The position numbers and the translations under genes are program-made. Below the pieces are notes generated by a model. It searched no databases, was not told where the DNA came from, and was given only the letters and a program-made list of their open reading frames with translations. From Prochilodus magdalenae (taxonomy: Eukaryota; Chordata; Actinopteri; Characiformes; Prochilodontidae), in contig JAMWET010001367.1 in NCBI GenBank assembly GCA_024036415.1, positions 432,001 through 496,000 of the forward strand: a stretch of 64,000 nucleotides of DNA, read 5' to 3'. Position 1 is the stretch's first letter. Each line of letters opens with the position of its first letter. Of the stretch, positions 34,246 through 47,365 are shown one piece after another.

Positions 34246-35689
34246 TTTATATGAAAGCTGAATGTCTGCTTGAGGTCACATTCAACACACATTCAACAAA
34301 TCAAATAAACAATATCTTTAACATGAAAAATATTTATGCATGTGATGATAGGTACTAACATAGGACTACCCTTATAAAAGGTTTATTAATGGTTTAAAAC
34401 TAGTTTATTATTGGTCATTAGACATTAAGAAAGCAATTATAACATGTTATTGCAAAAGGCAAGACACGAGCTGTCATATCATATGAGTTTGTATATTTCA
34501 TGAAATAAACCATTTTAAGGCTGTGATCATAAAAAAGAAATTTCAAGATCAGTAAACATAAAATAGTCCGAGCTTTAACAGTATAACTGAGTGTGGGTTC
34601 ACAATTAGGCAAGCAACAAGTCACTTTTGCCCTTTTATTTATATTTTATAGCTGCTTATTTTTCATTTTAAGGCATTGTCTCATAGTTAATAGTAATCAT
34701 CAAACCCTTGTCTAAACCATTCTTATACTAAAGTGGTAGCAAGTTGACTGTAAGTACATGTAACTGTGTAAACAGAACTGTTTACTACTTACCTCTACTT
34801 TTGGTCTACTAGCATGTATGACTATGTATGACTCACAGCAGAAAATTTTGGAGCGTTTGTATAACTTCATTGCACCTCCAATGAGCCTGAGTGCAGATCC
34901 AAACCAACAAAAATGATGAACAGTTTAATGACTTGGAGACTGCACAGTATATGCTAATTGCTTTTTAAACCTTTTTTGTGCTATCTAGTAAATTTTCACT
35001 TAGATTTGCCAAGACTGATGACCTAATTGATTATCTTAAAACGTTCCCAAGATGTGAGTTTTGGCAACAGCACTCTGCCAAACATTTGTTTGTTCAACAG
35101 TCACTGTCACAACAAGAGTGCAGCCCAAACCGTTGAAACAAGTAAGTGCCTTTTTTAGCATCTGACAAACAATGTACAATTCCCATACGAGCAGGCACCG
35201 AGAAAAGTGACTGGATGTATAATTTACAATGCCTTTAGGAAGTCTTTAAGGAAATCTAAAATTGATCTATGGTTCTATAAAACAGAAAAACTTCAGTTGG
35301 TATAGAACCTTGGTGTTATGTGGGGGTTTATAAAAAGTGGAAATCACCCTGTAAAGCTTGAAATATGAATTAATATTGTGGAGGAATCCACAGGAGTACT
35401 TCAAACCATGTCATATGCCTTTCCATTTTAACCAGGGACGTGCACAGATATTCTAATGGGCTGTTGCTTTAACCTGCAAAAAGAGCAACCCCCTCCAACC
35501 CTTCAGGTGTTACCCATCATGTACACCTGACTGGTGTAACGTGTGCCCATATAACTAACCACAACTGTTAAATGTGTAGATTGTTTTATGTTTTAAAGAT
35601 TGGTGAAATGTAAAAAGCAGCACACTGCTAGTGTAGGGTAACAATATTACACATGTAGATATAGTTTAGTAACACTTTACAGCAGGGCA
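34246..35689. other. No recognised feature
   Basis: About 1.4 kb of AT-rich intergenic DNA. No motif or repeat family identified. Confidence 0.5.
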
Positions 35690-36176
35690 CTAGTCATAAG
35701 GCTACATAACACCTGCATAAGCTCCTAAAGACAACTGACATAAACCTCCTCTCAGTACAGCAAATGAAAAACTCTGTGATGCTCTTTCATTCCGGTCACT
35801 TCAATGGACACACCCCCATCTCTGCACACCCTCCCTCCTAAATGCCCTATATCTATTTATATTGTATTATCCTACTCCATTCTGTACTGGTTACACATTT
35901 TGCACTGATAAATTATTTATATTACTGTGTACTTGCACTGTCTGTATGGCTGACAACAGCTATCTTCTTAATTTTCTCAGCAAATGGTTTACCACTACCT
36001 CCATCTATACTTTATACTTTACACAGACACTAAGGACTCTATTTTTATACTTTCATACTTTATATTGTATCTCTGTCTCTATCTGTACAGATCTATCTTG
36101 TGCTTCTGTTGTTACTTCTGTATAGTTTGTATATCTGCTACTGGATGCCTTAAATTTCCCTCTGGGATCAATAAAG
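35690..36176 (+). mobile_element. Fish LINE 3' UTR, ending in (ATCT)n
   Basis: The pyrimidine-rich tail TTTATATTGTATTATCCTAC, TTGCACTGTCTGTATGGC, CTACTGGATGCCTTAAATTT, then CCCTCTGGGATCAATAAAG, is a characteristic 3' end of fish non-LTR retrotransposons (Expander/RTE-like or similar). Hydrophobic ORFs in this stretch are artefacts of the T-rich UTR. No coding part of the LINE remains. Confidence 0.7.

Positions 36177-36266
<90 letters not shown>
36177..36266. repeat. (ATCT)n microsatellite at a LINE 3' end
   Basis: 90 bp of perfect tetranucleotide repeat directly continuing from the LINE tail AATAAAGTATC. This indicates that it grew from the LINE's own 3' terminal repeats. Confidence 0.95.
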
Positions 36267-37124
36267 AACCCACTTAGATGTTTATAAATTCTTGGTGCAA
36301 CAGATGTCATTTGCTGTGACAATTTTTATCACTGAATTAGCCTTTATAACAGAGTTGTGGCAGTTGTCATGTCAAGTTTATGTAGGTATCAATATGATTG
36401 TGTAACAAGCTGAAATGGAGATCCTTATGTATCTCATGACAGTGAATCCCACTGGTTATGTCGTTTATATAAGTATCCATGCTACACAGTAAAATGACAG
36501 GAATAGAAAATCTCTTTGGAACCAGCTCTTAAAGGTCTCATCTCTTCGACAGAGGCATATCTAGGGAAAAGGAGCAAATGTTTGGAGTATACATCAATTT
36601 AATTTGGTCTAAATTTCAACAAGTATGGGCCACTACTATTTATACAGCCACAACAGCAAAAACAAAACAATTATTATTAATTTTATTTTTTCCAGAGTGG
36701 CAGCACAGTCAATGAGGGAAAATGGGCTGTTACTCAGGCAACTTTAGCTAGGCCATGCTATTAATGTCCACTTGTCACATGATTAAAAAGAGGGGCCAAC
36801 TTGATCTTTAGGTCTCAAATGCAAATTCAATGTTACACTGATATGAAGACAATAGTAGATGATTCACTCACATCCTTGGAAGACACATCCCTTCACCATA
36901 AACAGACTTCTCTTTGAATCCTCTTTTAACATTCTGACAATTATCAGATTCATATCATCCATGGATGGAATGTGAAGCACCATAAAGATGTACAAGTGTA
37001 AAGTGTTCAATCTGATCAGAAATATCAGTGTGGGCAGTCGTCTCAAAAAAATGTGATTTGGGAAACCAATGCGATTTGCCCGCCATCTGAACACACCTTA
37101 TTCAACTCTCTAGAGTCTTGTTTG
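36267..37124. other. No recognised feature
   Basis: Intergenic, nothing recognised. Confidence 0.5.
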
Positions 37125-37245
37125 TCATTGCATCCCAATCCCAGTCCTGGTGACCCATTACCCCGTATTGTCCCTACTGTACTCACCAGGTCCAGCCAAC
37201 AAGGCTCTTGTGAATGAGTTGAATCAGGTGTGCTAGATAAGACAT
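37125..37245. repeat. hAT-type MITE fragment
   Basis: CATCCCAATCCCAGTCCTGG ... GAGTTGAATCAGGTGTGC resembles, in reverse, the 'CACCTGATTCAGCTAATCAG ... GGTCCTGG' class of the complete copy at 57032. Confidence 0.4.
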
Positions 37246-38900
37246 AGCACAAAACATGTACACAGTGTGCACCAGGGCTAGGACTGTTGTTTTATGTAGC
37301 TTTGTGTGGTTTTAACCACATGCTTGTGGAAGTAGTTTCCTTTTGGCTGTATAAGTTCAGTGTTTTACGGCATCGTGTCTTCTTAGATTTAGGACCACAT
37401 GCATAAGATATCATTTTGCATTTCTGTATTTCTTTCACTCTTAAGACAAGTAAATGGCTTGTTGTCGCCATATCTCTTTCTGCTGCCTAGCCTCTGAAAG
37501 ATTGTGGCATTTTGCAAGCAACATCCTGGTCACCTCTCGCATGGATAGTGCTGCCTGGTGTCCTGGAAGTTGCCATTCCAGCAGCCCCCATTGCCTAATA
37601 TCTCTGAGAGTACTGCTGTGGCTGCAACAAGAAACTTTTGTTACTGCTTCTGTCCTCCCCCTCATGTACTGCTGCTCTTCTCCTACCAGAAGGATGCGGA
37701 GGAGTCTGAAAATACAAAGAACACATAAACACAAACAAAACTATATGAAAAGTATATCTTGTCTGTTCCTATCAATGTGAGCATGCGGTGATGTAACTCT
37801 GAATTTTGAAATGGGTGCACTAAAGCATACGTCTTAAGTTGCGTTAACTCCCCACATTCTGTCTGGCCTCCAGACGCTTTCTGTTCCAAATTCAGATGGA
37901 TACAATGCTAATAAAAAAGGAATAGCCAATTTTGTTCAAACTGCATTATATTTAAAAAAAAAAACACAATATTTTATTTTGATTTATTTTTCTATTATTT
38001 GTTTTGATTTATGTTGTCCTATGTGCTTCATTGTTTTACACTCTAAATGTGCCACTTGCAACAGTTTCCAAAAGAGTTGGGGCAGGAGCATGTTTACCAC
38101 TTTTTTCCATCACCTTAACAGCCACATAAAAGCAGGTAGTAATCACCTGGGGACTGAAGACACAAACTGGTCCAGTTTTAAAAGCATAATTGTCTGCCAA
38201 ATCTTTAACCATGCAACTATAGCCAGGCCTTTGTTGTCATGTTGACCCTACTAAGACAATAGAAGATTGTTCTGTACTGTAGGCAGAACCATTCAGCACC
38301 CATGCTCTCTTGCTGTAGTGACGCATTCCGAACATGCCTTGGAGCTGTCATGTTGAATTGAACCTGAACCTTTCAGACGACCCTGATAAAACAGAGCTGT
38401 GTATGTTGCTGCTAAATGTGTTCAGCGGTAATGCTTATTTTACAGATGTGCAAGTTACCTTCTAATACACCCCTCATACTGTGACAGATATTGGCTTGGA
38501 AACTTTACACTGGTAACATTCTGGGGGTTCTGTTTTTTCTATGGTCTTGTTTTTTGATGATGATTTGTAAAAGTATTATATCATGTGGTGATATTTTTGT
38601 TAGAAATGTATACCTGTTTTAATAGAGTGTTGTCTTAAAGTTCATGTACATTTCTTTGGGTGGTTGCACTTTCATGATTCCTTTATTATTTTAATGTTCT
38701 ACACTGCAGACCTAAAAAACTTGCCACCACTGAATGAGGAGCATTGTTTTTAAACTGGTGGATTTTTGAGCAAATCCATTTTTGACAAAGCATTACGCCT
38801 TGACGCATTCTTGGTCATAAAGGACTCCTTTTACATTCAAATTTCCCTTATCCCAACTTTTGGAATTGCAGGCATCACGATTTGCATATATTTACAACTA
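37246..38900. other. No recognised feature
   Basis: 1.65 kb of intergenic DNA with a poly-A run at about 37951. ORFs at 37441-37780 on both strands mirror each other and show no domain. Confidence 0.5.
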
Positions 38901-39037
38901 ATAATGTAACTATATATAATGTAATATATGTAACTTATGTAATTTATATGTAACTATAATGTAACTATATATAATGTAATTTATGTACTTTATGTAATTT
39001 ATATGTAACTATAATGTAACTACATATAATGTAATTT
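38901..39037. repeat. 55-bp minisatellite, about 2.5 copies
   Basis: Units at 38901-38955, 38956-39010 and partial 39011-39037 all begin ATAATGTAACTA. They are themselves built from a shorter GTAAYTTATAT-like motif. Units differ by only a few bases. Confidence 0.9.
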
Positions 39038-40789
39038 GTATAATTGTATAATGTGCAAAAGAGCCACCATACTTCCAGTGGTTAATCACTCCCAATATTG
39101 CCCCTATCTTTGTGTATTATTTTTGCAAGTCTTTAGCCATATGTTTATGTGGTGTTGGGTTGTTTGCTGTCTTAACAGAACTGGCTTCATGTCATCTTAT
39201 CAGATGTTAAGGTTGATTTCTATTTTTGTATTGCTTATCATCAGTAAGCAATCAAGAAATTAAATCAAACCTCTTGTGTCTGCGTTATCACTTAGTGAAT
39301 GAATAAATGAATAATTGCATTCATTAATATTAATTATACCATTAAAAGAATGTCTATATGCAGACACTCAGCTATGTGCACATCAACACAAGAACATTCA
39401 AGGTTGAAAGAGCAATGGTGAAAAAGATAATGGCCACAAACTCTTCTTATGCTCCCCTACAACACTGTGCTTTTCTTAATCAACAAACCCTGAAAGACTT
39501 GAATTCCTTCAGTCAGACAAAACACGGAGTCATGTTGTTCTGATGTATTCCAGTGCTCTGGAAAGCTTTTGCCCGTCCTTCTTTTGACCTCTCCGATGTT
39601 TTAGCTTCACAGCATGTCCTGCCTTTGGCCTGATCAGTTTTGCAGCTTCGCCAACAGTGATTAAGATAAGGGTGAGCAGTGGATGCTGACTGTAGTTCAG
39701 TTTGACAGGGCCGTATCTGATGGATACCGGAGTTGAAACGTGTGTAAGATCCTTACTGCGCTAATGGAGGGAGAAATACTGACATGTTTGAGGCTACAGG
39801 CTTTAATAAGAGTATTCCTTAATGCCAATAATATGTTGGAAACATACCGCAATGATTCCAGGGTTTATTTACTCTACGGGACAATTTTCCAACATTCGTG
39901 CAAAACTACAAGTTACATAACAACTGAAAATTTTACTTCACTAAAGTACAATTTTAATTTGGACTAAAGTGGACTACTTTAGTCCACCCTGACTTTACAA
40001 AAAATGCTATTAATTTGTATTTACTCCATTGTGGTGGCATGTGGAGTTAATTCTGTGCCAAAAGATTTAAATGCATTTCTAAATTCCAAATAATATTAAG
40101 TATCAAATTGTCCTAAAAATGTTGCAAATGCAAACAATGACAGTTAAAACCTTTTTTTTTTAATTTTCAAAAATATTACTACTCATTTTCACCCATTGTA
40201 ACAGAAATGTATTATTATTAATATTAGTTAAATAAACCTGAGGCCTTACCCTAACGTGTTTCAGTCATAGTGTGAAGATAACTAACTGTTAAAAATGTGT
40301 GTGTGTGTTTTTGTTTTGTTTTTTTTTAACAATAAAGCTTAATATTGCTAGCTATTCAGTTTTTACCCAGTTGTTATTTTCTTGATGTCTAGTAAGTGTA
40401 TAAATAATGCAAATGAACAAAAGGCCACCCGTAGTCAGTTAGTGTACTGAAAATAAACAAGTCTTGGAACTTACCACCCTGTTACCTAAAATAATGACCT
40501 AGCACTTTAGAGCTTGTACCTCAGAGTCTATACCTGGTTAAACCATAGGGGACTGTAAAAGAAAGTGCTACCTATTTGGTAACTTATGCATTTAAGCTCC
40601 GGAAGCATATTTGAATTCTGAGAGGTCGTACTGGGGCTTAAAGTGAGTGGACAGAAGACCCACAGTCCTCCTTGTAACTATAGCCCTGCTCTAAGGGATC
40701 GTTTTGCATGGGCAGATGTTGTGCTTTATTGTCAAAACTGCTTAACTCCCTGGTATCCCCAGATGACACCCCTGTTGCATTATTAAACG
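39038..40789. other. No recognised feature
   Basis: Mostly AT-rich intergenic sequence. The patch 39540-39740 is GC-richer and could be functional, but no motif was recognised. T-runs near 40151 and 40317. Confidence 0.45.
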
Positions 40790-41220
40790 GCCTTTTTGAA
40801 TATGTCAAAGTTTGACGACCTCATGGGCAGTCTAATCTGCAATTATTCTTCTCATGAGGTGGACCACCTTCTCTCATTCTCCATAATACCTATGACTGCA
40901 GTGGTGTACGGGTTGCTTCTGTATGCTTAGACTAATGAGGTCAGTGAAGACTAGGAGTTGTTTTTTTCGCATGTGGCCCAGCTGTTGTATAATTAGATAC
41001 TGTGTTTGTGCATGCTAATGATCTGGCATTAATAAGGCCATTCTCATGGCTTCCACAGCTTCTCCTTTTCTTCTCCGATTTCTCCACCTACAAGTGACTC
41101 CATGTTCCATGTGGGTGATTTGTATAATAGGCACGTTCAACCCGGGTGGGCTTTGTGTTTCTAAGACTGAGAGGGTCAAGTATCAAGTCATTCATCACCA
41201 TGCTTGTCTATGTAATATCT
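40790..41220. promoter_or_regulatory. Candidate conserved non-coding block
   Basis: Unique sequence with TATGTCAAAGTTTGACGACC (a partial palindrome), GTCTAATCTGCAATTATTC, TGTATAATTAGATAC and TGCTAATGATCTGGCATTAA. Dense homeobox-type cores and no repeat signature. Regulatory function is inferred. Confidence 0.35.
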
Positions 41221-42406
41221 TTGCATGCTCTGCATGCTAGTCTGGTGAAAAGCTATGGACTATAAAACTCCTGGTACAGTGCTTGAGTAAGCACTTTTTG
41301 TATAATGCAACACTCGCTTATTGTGAAGTTGTATCATTGTCTTTAGACAACAACTTAACATTTAGAAGTTGCAGATATACAGTAAAGTGAGAGGCTCCCT
41401 TGTTTGTTTTATTTCCAGCTACGGCAGATTATTTGTAAGGTCTTCAGTGTTCAGAGTTATGGGAAGAGTAGACAGGTATTTTATGGAGAATTACACTGAA
41501 GCCTCAACAACATGTAATAGCACTTTCTTACCCTATTTAGTGTGTCTGCTCTTCACCGTAATAAACAGCACTTCCTTACTTAAGGAAAATTATTATTATT
41601 ATTTCTATTTAACTATTTCCTCAGAAATATCTAATGGGAAATGAGTAACTGGTACCTAATGGCTGTTTCAAAGTTCACATTGACCTCAAACATTGCTCAG
41701 TGGCTTTCAAATCATGAAATACTCTCCCTATTGGGGTTTTCTCCTCTCTATCTTTTATTTATATCTATTCTGTAAGCCCTAAATAAGTTTATTTAGCTTT
41801 TATCATTTGAGCTAATTTTCTTGCCTCAATTGAATTAAGTTTTAAAAAGCTGAAGTTTACTTCTTTAAGTTTTCGGTTATGTTTATTTATAAACATGAGC
41901 TTATCAGTTTAAGCAACTTGGTTTAAGTTTAAACAATATTTTACCTTTAATTTTCACATCAGTGATTTAATTGTAAGGATCACAGACTGAGACGTAAAAA
42001 ACTGTTTAATAAAGAGTCTCCAGAACGTTCTAGACGAACACCAGTATGTTAGAATTGGCAGATTCACTAAACACATTCATGGTTTGAACACTCAAAACAC
42101 TGAGCCCATTTATAGTGTGTTTATTTGAAGCCAACATCTGTGCTAATAACCTGACATAAACTTAAATGCTAGGAATTCTGGGTAACCTTGCCCCATATTC
42201 CCTTATTGCTTGTCTTTTTTAGTTTGCTCTACTCACAAAAATAAGTACAACTGAATTTAATCCATGCCTGGATTAAGTGATAGCAACTAATTGCGACTAA
42301 TAAAACATGTCAACATGTTTATTTAAAAGCAACATCTGAAAGATCCTTGGACATTATATATTTATAAAGTTACAATGCTAATGCTGTTGTTTGCCTGGAA
42401 AAGGTA
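41221..42406. other. No recognised feature
   Basis: AT-rich intergenic sequence. A short (TTA)n-like tract lies at 41590-41605. Confidence 0.5.
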
Positions 42407-42742
42407 TTAAACGATGGGTGGTCTCTGACTATTGCCTGCTACTGTACAAAAGCATGGTGTCAGTGGTTTAGTGTTTGGGTATGCAGGGTGTGTGCTTATA
42501 TATGGACCCACTTTTTGAATCGTCTTTCCTTTGTCTCCACTTCTTATCAGTGTGTAATCAACCAATTTCACGCCCTGCTTCAATTTCTCAGTTCTCCAAT
42601 CACTGCTCAGCAATTTGTCATCTTGGTCAGGCTTTCGGTTCTTTAGCAGTGCATAGGAGGCAATGTACTTTTGAAATGAAGCTCCAGTTATGGTCAATAT
42701 ATATGCCTGTAGAGACACCTCATAATCTGACAGTTCGCTCAT
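42407..42742 (-). CDS. Unidentified ORF with protein-like composition
   Basis: Minus-strand ORF starting at ATG 42742, 111 codons; the frame is open three codons further upstream. It has a mixed, hydrophilic composition with several Lys/Asp pairs (segments SELSDYEVSLQAYIL, KNRKPDQDDKLLSSDWR, KLVDYTLIRSGDKGKTI). No signal peptide, membrane span or low complexity. Unlike neighbouring ORFs, it does not look like translated repeat DNA. Just upstream on the minus strand, TTTGTTTTTGGCTTAG could be a splice acceptor. I cannot match it to a family. Options are an exon of an unseen gene, a fragment of an uncharacterised transposon ORF, or a retropseudogene remnant. Confidence 0.35.
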   Translation of the reverse strand: MSELSDYEVSLQAYILTITGASFQKYIASYALLKNRKPDQDDKLLSSDWRTEKLKQGVKLVDYTLIRSGDKGKTIQKVGPYISTHPAYPNTKPLTPCFCTVAGNSQRPPIV

Positions 42743-42751
42743 TTTACTCAC

Positions 42752-45394
42752 ATCCTAAGCCAAAAACAAACTAAAAGGATGCTTCCTTGGGATTCCTCTG
42801 TGTGGTAAACCTCTCCATCTGACCCTAAACAAGGACATATGTTTGCTGAAAGTAAGTCATTTAATTAACAGTGCAGTGAGCAGTTTTCACCATGCTGATA
42901 TGAAGTCTAGGCCATTTATACTGCATTTCACTTTGTCACTATTGTGGTTATGTCCTCTTGAGCACAGGACTATTTGCTATAATATTGGTACGAATGGGAA
43001 ATAGATGGGCTTCCCCTAAGCTGGTCCTGACTGAATCTCATTGTATGAAGAAGATGACTATAGAATTGACTTCGGAATGTTAGACTGTTATCGGGGAATT
43101 CTGTTTTTTTTTTTGTTTTTTTGGATCTGATGTGTAGTTGTTGAAGTAAGCCTGAAAAATGCTCTTAGGAGTGTGGTGAGGCTGCATAGTTGTGTGAAAG
43201 TGCTTGGTTAGGAAGTAAGCTAATCTTTAGGCTAATATTAAAAACAGAAACCTCCACTGATATAATGCATAAACACCAATTTACACACTTTACACAGTGT
43301 ATGTTATCTGCTACAATCTCATGTGAGCCCAGGCACCATACCCCACTTGTTACACCATTGGAGGCATAATTTAATATTTAGAATATTGTCACTGTCAGAA
43401 CAAAACCTCATATCTCCAAAATGGTAAGTCCAGATTGGAAGTCCAATTTTAAACTTTTAAAAACATTACAAAATTGAAAAGATATCTTATTATGATTGGA
43501 ATTTGATGAAACATCATGGCTGTACATAGTCTTGCTATGCTTTGCACTGTAACTATAGTCAACTTCATGCTACTAATAACAGTAATTCCACAATATTGTA
43601 CTGTACCATATTAACTGCAAAATTGCACATGTACACAGTGACTCCAGAGTGACTTGCACTACAAGATTACTGTAGCAGTATTCTGCTGCACACTTACACT
43701 TAAACTCCAGTGTTTTTTACTTAACGACTGTAAAGTTTACAGTAAATTTGAACTGAAACTTTAACATTTGCTGTATTAGACCAATAAATAGGTTCAACTG
43801 ACATATTTATTTACCATGTTTTGATAATGCACCTAAACAAGAATAGGTTGTCAGCATTTATGGAAGATAAGAAAAACAGACTGAACACACCTGTTTATTT
43901 TGTTTAATTATTCAACGTTAGTAAACCATGGTTAATGCATTACTATGTTAGTTAGTCAACACTTAATGGAAAGCATTACAGAGAGTTTAGAACATAGTAA
44001 TGACATGCCATGAACCTTTTCCAAAAGAGGCCAGATTTACAAAAGAGGTCTGTAAAACAAGCCAGTTGTAATATCCTATACTGTTACATAACAGTTTTGA
44101 CCTTCATATCTACACCACCAAACGTTATGAACATTGACAACAGAGCAACATCAACGTAAATATGTGCAGGAGTCTACCTCTCCAGGCTGTGAAGGAGACA
44201 GATGTAAATTAAAGCTGTTAGTTTGCTCTGCACATTTCTCTCTGGACAGTTTCTAAAACCTTGGACTACATTGAGCAACTTCACTCAGCATTCAACGCTG
44301 AAGAGACTGAACAGCCTTTTAATTAGCATCACAACTTCAACCACAGCATGTAGCAGCTTGACTTATACGGCTGAAGGTCTTTGTAAACTAAAGCTTCATG
44401 AAATCACATCTAGGCATTTTTCAAGTCATGTGCCTTCTATTTAGAACACTGAAGAACAATTTAAAATGCTAAATAATTTTTAATAATAACAGTTTTAAAC
44501 AAACTAAATGAACCTTTCTGTTGAACACTGTTCACTAAGTAACAGTGTACCACGAAATGAGAGATTACCTTTCTTATTTTTAGGTGACATCAAAACAAGC
44601 AGAAACGGCTAGAACTTTAATGGTTGATGGTGAACTGTTCTGCCTGAATTGTAGTCTAATTATAATTAAATATAATGTGCAGCCATTATGCTTAAACACA
44701 GTCCTGCATAAAACCTTAATCGTACGGCACTATGCTTTTACAGGTCTACAGTCCGTTGATACAATTTAAGTCTAAACTGTTTACACCGATCCACAATCTA
44801 ATGAATCTAATGACTCTATTCTAATGAATAATCTCCTGTGCTTGTTTTCGCAAATCACTGTAGGCAGCTGCATCATTCAGCAGATGCATCCTAGATCATC
44901 TCTCTGTTGAGAACATGGGCTGGAAGTGCTGTCCTTCCTGAACCCTTTTTCCAAGGTGAAAATGATGGAGAATCACTGAGACTCCCATCTAAAATTAAGG
45001 GGGGAAGAGCTCTCTAACCTCGCAGACTTTTGGAACATATGTTGCATGAATTTTTGAGGTGTCCCTTCACCTTGAGGCAGAGGTTGCTGCTGTACATCAG
45101 GGGGAACAGATCCAAGTTGAAACCTTGCCATGCACAAGGGCTTGGTGGGACTTTGGTTGCCATGGCAATATACTTTAAGTGACATTGTGGTGCGCTGAGG
45201 GATGTGCTCTGCCATCAAAGTTTTACTTAAAAGGGAGGTGATTTTCTTTGTTTTGGCAACCTGAACACTGCACCACTATGAGCAGGTGCAAAGTCACAGG
45301 CTTGAGAGTTATTTAATATTTAGAATAGAAACCTTAATATGCTCTTGGCTTTATTAGCGATTGCGCAATGCACAGCATTATTGTTATCTGTCTT
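42752..45394. other. No recognised feature
   Basis: 2.6 kb of intergenic DNA. A short match to the 32958-type MITE terminus (TCATATCTCCAAAATGG) lies at about 43409-43425. ORFs around 44223 and 44973 have no domain. Confidence 0.45.
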
Positions 45395-46165
45395 CTTCCT
45401 CCTCTTCCTCTTCTTCTTCCACAATTTTTTACCCACTAACTACTTTTGCAGTTTTTGAGATCTCACCATGGTTCCAACTCCAGAATGTTCAGTCTGATTG
45501 GGAATAATGTGCTTATATGCAGCTTTTTGATTCAAGTAATGGTTTTCAAAAAACCCTGAGTCCAGAATTCCAGATTTTTTCCTAAAAAGATTGAATGGGG
45601 CAAAAAATAACATGGCCATCTACTGTACCTCTGCTCGACTTCATTTCCCCATAGACTCTTACTGATTTTCAAGCAACACCTAGCAATCAGCTAGTAACAA
45701 ACTTACACTATGCAATCACTCTTTTTACTTTTCTAGTTTCTCTTCTTCTCCTTGCTACACATTTTTTATCCGCTAACTATTCCTGCAGTTTTCAAGATAT
45801 TGATATCTTTGGAATGTCTTGGTCTGATCTGGAATGGTGTGCTTGTATACAGCTGTTTGATTTTAGAAAAACTTAAGTGAATTCCAATTTTTATAAAGAA
45901 TGAACAGGATAAAAAAGTGCATGGCCATCTACTGTACTTCTGCTCAAACAAAAGACACCATTTAACATAGACTATCTCAGGGCAGATGCCCGAGCCCGAG
46001 CATTCAATGTTGATCTGACCTGGGCTCGCCTGTTTGTCTTTTTTTCCTCTGTGTCGTTTATTGATCCCTCATTTGTCCCATAGATTCTCGCTCATTTTTA
46101 AGCAACACCTTAGCAACCGTATATCAACAAGCATCAGCTGTGCAATCATTACATTTTCTTCAGGA
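45395..46165. repeat. Degenerate tandem duplication with internal insertion
   Basis: Two successive units share the same order of words. CTAACTAC/CTAACTAT then TTTTGCAG/TCCTGCAG appear at 45437 and 45773. CATGGCCATCTACTGTAC is at 45612 and 45920. The CCCATAGA...AAGCAACACC block is at 45649 and 46077. The second unit has an extra GC-rich insert around 45975-46060 (GCCCGAGCCCGAGC). Each unit starts after a pyrimidine-rich TCTTCTTC tract. Confidence 0.75.
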
Positions 46166-46993
46166 AATGCACTTTTCTAGTTAAGTTTTTTTTTTTCCCC
46201 CACAGGATGAACAGATGAAGGGGGTAGGAGCCTGAACAATGGAGCAAGTCGAACAACTGCACTTCTGATTAAATTAGTGGGAGTCAGTCTCTTGCAAGTC
46301 AGACTCTGAGATTCTGGTACATTTTCCCATTTAATACGGTGAATAACATCATCTGCTGTTGTTTAGTCTTCATTGTTAGCCTGCTGTTCTCTTTTTTTGT
46401 GTGATTCAGCAAGATTCATTTTGTCCTTCCTTAATGCCTGAATTTCATACTGAAGATTTTTTTGGGACCCAAAGGATGAAATTCATTACAGAAGGCTATA
46501 ACAGTAATGGCTACTAAAACATTCGTTTTAAGTATTAGCAGCTGTATAAATACATGAACATGAGAAAAAGGCTCCAAATTATGGGTAAATCAACAGTAAG
46601 AATAACAAATCAAATCATATAAATCATCTGTAAGTCATATCATGTGACAACACTGAAAAGGGAACACTGATTTGTGTGGAACAGATTTTTTTCTGAATGT
46701 TATTTGCAGGCAGCTCAACATGCAATGAGTTGCATGAAAGTTTTACCTTGTAAGCCAGCCTTAAGCTAGTCTCAGTTTCGAATGGATCTCGCCTTTGGGA
46801 GACTGGGCAGCTAGAAACAAGTCAGAGCTAAAGCCATAAACACCAAATGCGTGCACAAAATACATTTCTAATCTTCAACATGTTAGATAAAATTTCGGAA
46901 TGGACAATCTGATCCTTAAGATGATGTTCAGGTTATAATTCTCATGGTTTCTGTGTTGGCCAATAAAAATGTTTAATGCATTCTGTTTATAAA
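46166..46993. other. No recognised feature
   Basis: Intergenic, nothing recognised. Confidence 0.5.
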
Positions 46994-46995
46994 TA

Positions 46996-47363
46996 CACTG
47001 CCTGGCCTAAAAAGGGTCACCACAAGGATTTAACTAAGCAAATAGGTAGGAGCCTCACATTGGATAAGTACTGCAAAGTATGTTCCAGCTGGCAACAAGT
47101 TATTTAAGCCTAACTGATGCAGTGAGTTTCTTCTCATTTGTTAAACAACCAAACCAAAAAAAAAAAACTCAAAGCATTTTCAAAAGGTGGGAAGACAGTG
47201 GGGAAACATCAGTGTGCAGTGGTCCAAATCTCCCATCATTAATTCAAGATCTTGGGGAAAAACTAATGCAACTCTGTAAAGAAATAAATGTTGAAGCTGG
47301 TGGAAACAATGCCACAGCAAATGAGTGCCGTGATCAAAGCTGACCTTTCTTTGGCCAGCAGTG
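46996..47363 (+). mobile_element. Tc1/mariner family E, 368-bp deletion derivative
   Basis: The left end CACTGCCTGGCCTAAAAAGG and the right end (reverse complement CACTGCTGGCCAAAGAAAGG) are imperfect inverted repeats flanked by TA (46994-46995, 47364-47365). The interior contains CAAAAGGTGGGAAGACAGTG, matching the DNA-binding region of fish Tc1 transposases, followed by a short 3' region. The 87-codon ORF inside is residual transposon sequence. A MITE-like, non-autonomous copy. Confidence 0.85.
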
Positions 47364-47365
47364 TA

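Noticed and set aside
36177..36266. Regularly repeated array, considered as CRISPR-like or satellite
   Set aside because: Simple tetranucleotide without spacers, attached to a LINE tail, in a eukaryotic genome.
35842..36277. Hydrophobic, Tyr/Ile-rich ORFs that look like membrane proteins
   Set aside because: They are translations of a T-rich LINE 3' UTR and its (ATCT)n tail.
47080..47343. 87-codon ORF with plausible composition
   Set aside because: It lies entirely within a 368-bp Tc1 deletion derivative and is residual transposon sequence.
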